Positions 59,860 to 64,000 of a stretch of DNA of 64,000 bases are shown one piece after another. The DNA is taken from the NCBI GenBank assembly GCA_949361645.1, contig OX442425.1:6389622-6453621 (forward strand), given 5' to 3'. Origin of the DNA: Spongilla lacustris. Taxonomy: Eukaryota > Porifera > Demospongiae > Spongillida > Spongillidae. The position numbers were made by a program, and so were the translations under genes. The notes under the pieces were generated by a model, which was given only the letters and a program-made list of their open reading frames with translations, was not told where the DNA came from and ran no database searches. Numbering within the stretch: position 1 is the stretch's first letter; each line of letters begins with the position of its first letter.

Positions 59860-60224
59860 CTGAAGAAAGGCAATACACATGTCACCACTTCAATAAATGC
59901 AAATAACAGGACAAGTACCAAAGCAACTGATCTCATTTCCAATGATGTTCTACAAATATGCCTTTAAACAACGCTTGGATCCCCAGACCATGACCTATAT
60001 ACATGTACAACATTTAGATTTGGATTATTATGATTCTTGTAATGTAGAAGAATACTTCTAACAATAGAGTACAGCCTGTTGGATGTGAACAATATATAAT
60101 GTAGGGACCCCTCAATATATGAACTGGAGCGCTGTGAGCCACGTAATCATACACATGAAGCTCATGCAATTCGCGTGTTCTCAATGCTGTAAAGTAAGAG
60201 AAGCTACACATTGGATCACAGGGC
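59860..60224. other. Intron, no gene seen
   Basis: Sequence between the ankyrin exon and the retroelement frame. Contains AGGGACCCCTCAA (about 60104-60116), which recurs in similar form (GGGGACCCCTCAA) at 62534 at the retroelement's 3' side. Confidence 0.55.
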
Positions 60225-62470
60225 ATGTACAATGTACTTGCAGCTACAGATATAGATACAATAACTTGGAAAACAGTACTACAGAGTAGTCTCAAAGATA
60301 AGCACCCACCTCCTGGAAGGCCCGCATTCTTGTCATGTGATGTACTTCCACCACTTACTGATGTGGACACCGTTGCATTCCATATTGAACAAATAGCACA
60401 TAAGATCAGAGGAGCTGCTGGGCCAAGCGGTACAGACTCCATGCAGTGGCAGAGTTTCCTGCTGCGGTATGGGTCCTATAGTAGTGGACTAAGAGAAGCC
60501 ATGGCTAAGTTGACACGTTGCTTAGCGACTAGTATGGTTGACTTAACTGATAATAGACTCATTGCTCTGGATAAGTGTCCTGGAGTCCGACTCATTGGTA
60601 TTGGTGAATGCATTTGTAGAGTGATCGGTAAGACCATGGCCCTGGTTACTGGTAGAGTGTGTGTGGTGTTGAACAGTTAGTAACAGGCTTTAAAACTAGT
60701 ATTGAGGGTGCTATCCATGCCATGACCGACCTGTATAATGAATTTGCAAGTGACAGTTGGGGGTTCCTTCTGATTGATGCAGTGAATGCCTTCACCATGT
60801 TAAACCGGACTACAGCTTTATGGAATGCAAGTGTTCTATGGCCAAGATGCAGTAGATTCTTATTTCACACCTACAGAGGATATGAGTGCATTTACAGCAA
60901 AGAAGGAGTTACACAAGGAGATACACTGTCTTTGTGTTTCTATGCTGTAGCTGTTTTGCCGCTGATAAGGTCCTTTGCTTCAAAATCTAACTTTGTACAG
61001 TGCTGGTACACAGATGACTCAGTGTGCGCAGGGAAGCTATCACAAATTCGTTTATGGTTTGACAAACTCACACAACTAGGACCAGCATATGGTTACTTTG
61101 CGGAACCAATTAAAAGTGTTCTAGTAGTGGCACCACAATATGAAGATGTTGCCAAAGACTATTTCAAGGATTTGGGTATTACAGTGTCAAGTAGCCATCG
61201 CTTTCTTGGTGGTGTATTATGTACTCAAGAGTATTGTAGAAACTTCTTAAAACAGAAGGTTGAATATTAGATGGAATGCGTCACCAAAGTATCCAAGGCA
61301 GCAGTCAGGTGGCATTTAGCACTATGACCAAATCACTGCTATGTGAATGGGAGTTTGTCCAAAGAGTGGTTCCTGATTGGCTGAGACATTCGTACCATTG
61401 CAACATGCCATCACAGAACAGTTCTTTCCATCTCTACTAGGAGGAGTAGTCACTGTTGAGGAGAAACGTTTGTTTCAGTTGCCAACATCCCTTGCTGGTC
61501 TTGGTATTCATGATCCAACTGAAACTGCAGTGCAAGCATCCAAGACATCTAAAAAGGGTACTGCTACAGTGAGTGAAGCCATCAAGGGGGTGACAACATG
61601 AGCAGCATTTGGAGTCGCTGACTACTGCCAGGAAGATGGGGGCTAAGGCTAAGGAAGATGACTACATACTGAAATTTGAGAGTATAATACATGTACCTTC
61701 CTTTAGTCCTGATCGAGAGAGAGCACTTCAAAGAGCAATGAAAGGAAAGACATCAACACGGCTCAATGTACTTCCTCTACAGAACTACCATTTTGACCTG
61801 TGGTTCAGAGATGGCCTAGCCATATGTTATTAGCGGTGACCCTCCTAGATGTGATGGTTGTGGTACTGCCTTAACCCTTCAGCATGCCCTTGATTGTAAG
61901 AAGGGAGGACTTATCATTCAAAGACACAATGAAATCAGAGACTGCATAGGAGACATGGCAGCACAGGTGTGGACACATGTCATCAAGGAACCAGTTGTCA
62001 GAGAGGCTGATGTTAACAATGGAGATGATGAGCTATGACTGGACTTAGGGATACGAGGGGTATGGCAACCTCAGGTGGAGGCATTATTTGATATCAAAGT
62101 TCTATTGACACTGATGCTCCTTCTCATCGCACTTGTTCACCTGAAGTCTGGAGCTAAAGAGAAGACGAGGGTCTATGAGTAGGCTGTAGTTGAGAGGAGG
62201 GGTAACTTTACACCAATAGTGCTGTAAGTGGATTGTTTGGTACACATGGAGGCCGAATACTTACTAAGGAGAATAGTAGCCAACCTGGCTCACAAATGGG
62301 AAAAGCCCTATTCTCAAACATGTGGATATGTTAGGGCAAGACTGGCCTTTGCTATCATAAGGGTGACCAGGTTGTGTCTACATGTGTACATTGTAAGGGG
62401 TTCACGAGTGAAGTGGAGGAGTGGACTTAGGATGGATGATGGAGTACCTCTCATAGATTACTCATGCATA
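60225..62470 (+). pseudogene. Non-LTR retrotransposon with R2-like endonuclease region (decayed)
   Basis: Reverse transcriptase blocks in order: GPSGTDSMQW (about 60420), IDAVNAF (about 60775), EGVTQGDTLS (about 60905), the catalytic box WYTDD (about 61003-61017; consensus FADD/YADD), GYFAEPIKS, then FLGG (about 61204). Downstream: LAGLGIHDP (about 61495), a zinc motif CDGCGTALTLQHALDC (about 61854-61900) followed by RHNEIRD, then LDLGIRGVWQPQ and ALFDIKV, and GYVRARLAFAIIR near 62320. A CCHC motif plus RHN and an Asp-Leu/Asp pattern after the polymerase resembles the restriction-like endonuclease of R2-type elements; that class is an inference. Lesions: frameshift near 60660, stop at 61268, frameshifts near 61375, 61600 and 61830, stop near 62036. 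No poly(A) tail or target duplication was fixed. Confidence 0.8.
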
Positions 62471-62738
62471 TGTATCCTGGAAGAAATTTTAATTGTCGAA
62501 TGTTATTGCTATAATTGTATTTATGTACTAAATTGGGGACCCCTCAACTAGTGCAAAAAGGTTTTACTGGGGACTAACACACCTTAAAGGTACTGCCAGA
62601 AGTGTTAGAAATAGCCTCAGGTACTGCCTGACAAGCCAGAAACAAGAAAAGAGTAGCTGCTACTCACAATGACCAAGAAATAGCAAACTGCACCTATTTG
62701 AACAAATATAGGCCAGCTGTGGTTTTAGCTACAATGAC

Positions 62739-62985
62739 CAGAGGCGGCCCCAGCATCTACTGAGGGGAGGGGCCAAACACACGAGGGGCGCCAGAAAGGG
62801 GTGTGGCTTACGATACTTCAACGTAACCGTTTGACTCTGGATTGTTGCTAATAATGCATGTGGTCGAGCGCTAAATTATGCTCCGCATGTTGTAGTCTCT
62901 TTGTTGACGATAGTTTTAGGGATTGGGGGTGGGGGGAAGGGGGCGCCGTAGCCTGGCTTGGCCCCCCCCCCTCCGGCCGCCTATG
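62739..62985. mobile_element. hAT-type MITE with 5-bp target duplication (second)
   Basis: 247 bp, ends CAGAGGCGGCCCCAG and, inward, CATAGGCGGCCGGAG; flanked by ATGAC (62734-62738 and 62986-62990). Interior contains runs of C and G (62930-62973). Same terminal type and duplication length as 11340-11562. Confidence 0.78.
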
Positions 62986-63125
62986 ATGACGTGAGATGAC
63001 ACCAAACATCAGGGCCAGGGTTGGATTTTTTAACTCAATAGACATGTTTTTAAAGTTAAATGAGGTAAATGTTTCGGAGTTCCATCATAGTAACTGATGT
63101 CTCTTCTAGTCTAAAGATGTCATTC
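62986..63125. other. Intron, no gene seen
   Basis: Unique sequence between the MITE and the second minisatellite array. Confidence 0.5.
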
Positions 63126-63470
63126 CCTATACTGCCAGTCACCCCCTCCATAGCTACTTACAGATCACCCCTCCTATGCTACTAACAGATCACCCCCTCC
63201 ATAGCTACTAACAGATCACCCCCTCCATAGCTACTAACAGATCACCCGCTCCATAGCTACTAACAGATCACCCCCTCCATAGCTACTAACAGATCACCCC
63301 CTCCATAGCTACTAACAGATCACCCCATCCATAGCTATTAACAGATCACCCCCTCCATAGCTATTAACAGATCACCCCCTCCATAGCTACTAACAGTTCA
63401 CCCCATCCATAGCTACTAACAGATCACCCCCTCCATAGCTACTAACAGATCATCCCCTCCATACAGATTA
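63126..63470. repeat. 26-bp minisatellite array, second copy (about 13 units)
   Basis: Same unit as 57340-59690. It is followed by the same flank (ATTAATCAGATCACT, TATGGTGAACAAATACAGCC) that follows the first array, so array, flank and ankyrin exon were duplicated together. Confidence 0.93.
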
Positions 63471-63531
63471 ATCAGATCACTGTTATGGTGAACAAATACA
63501 GCCATGTCTATTATAACAAACTACAAGATAC

Positions 63532-63630
63532 CTTATTTGTACTATTCAGATCAGCTCCTTTATCCAACAGAAGGCTCACCACTTCAATATGGCCGCTGTA
63601 GCAAGCAATGTGAAGAGGAGTGTCTTCCCA
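63532..63630 (-). CDS. Ankyrin-repeat exon of a host gene (partial gene)
   Basis: Exactly 33 codons on the minus strand between CTCTTTGTAG (acceptor) and GTATCTTG (donor), phase 0: EDTPLHIACYSGHIEVVSLL and DKGADLN, a textbook ankyrin repeat. The most upstream exon visible of this minus-strand gene; the gene start lies outside or further right. Confidence 0.9.
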
Positions 63631-64000
63631 CTACAAAGAGAATGAATATGTTACGGCCCGACTTAAAGCCGGTAGCCTGATACATGTATATAAGCATTGC
63701 CTGCTTCGAAACTAGCAGGTCAGTCGATTTCAACAAAAGCCTAGAGGTGTAATGAAGGATAAGTACTCAATGGTAGCGTTTGTAGTAACAAGGTCTGGGG
63801 ATTAGTAGCTGTGTCACTTGCCAGCCTATGTTGCATTGACTAGGTGACTACATGTAGGTGTACATGTTTGTTCCGTGGTGACGTAAATTTTAATCGCCTG
63901 GCTAAATAATTCTGCTTCTTGTATGTCACATCAGTTGATATTTCCACGTGTCGAAAGTTGAATTTGATGATAAACAATATACACGAAAAATATTACATGT
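63631..64000. other. Intron or upstream region, no gene seen
   Basis: No supported exon. TACATGTA occurs at 63681 and 63849. Confidence 0.5.

Overview
Eukaryotic, almost certainly metazoan, repeat-dominated DNA. It is AT-rich, has spliced single-repeat ankyrin exons and a wide set of eukaryotic transposons. An early-branching animal (sponge or cnidarian type) is my inference; nothing in the window names the species. There are no RNA genes, CRISPR arrays or bacterial operons.

Layout. About 28 kb, in eight blocks (1-1197, 6098-8950, 9601-11339, 13055-22773, 23097-23680, 35715-39228, 41706-42047, 47042-about 55823), is one tandem satellite with a unit of about 420-435 bp, roughly 65-70 units. 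Everything between the blocks was inserted into it. The largest insertions are four DNA transposons (A 1198-6097, B 23681-35714, C 39229-41705, D 42048-47041), each flanked by a TTAA duplication that can be read against the satellite consensus. They form three terminal-repeat lineages (A/C, B, D) and encode one protein type of about 1,350 residues: N-terminal Cys cluster with a GRP (AT-hook-like) tail, central CxxC motif, RNase H-fold block with a candidate D/D/E triad, acidic linker, zinc-finger-like Cys/His block and C-terminal SAP domain. All four copies are broken. A subterminal motif lies 217-219 bp from the termini in all three lineages.

Nesting. B carries a 12-bp-TIR element in its coding region. 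That element carries an intact Ty3/gypsy retrotransposon (28999-33582) with identical 284-bp LTRs and a 1,326-codon gag-pol frame. B's right arm also carries a further TTAA-flanked insertion (34026-35500). Smaller insertions in the satellite are a Tc1/mariner-type MITE, a hAT-type MITE with 5-bp duplication, a MULE-like hairpin MITE with 9-bp duplication, a fold-back element and a 650-bp GC-rich inverted-repeat element. The octamer TACATGTA recurs about 30 times. Where the satellite consensus can be read it is CATG plus a duplicated TA, the footprint expected from Tc1-type excision.

Right end (55.8-64 kb). Part of a host gene on the minus strand: three ankyrin-repeat exons (63532-63630, 59761-59859, 56050-56151) separated by introns full of a 26-bp minisatellite. 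The first two sit in duplicated exon-plus-minisatellite segments. A decayed non-LTR retrotransposon with an R2-like C-terminal zinc motif and endonuclease-like region lies in the intron between them.

The main candidate for an undescribed system is the TTAA-specific Cys/DDE/SAP transposon group and its relation to the satellite it colonises.
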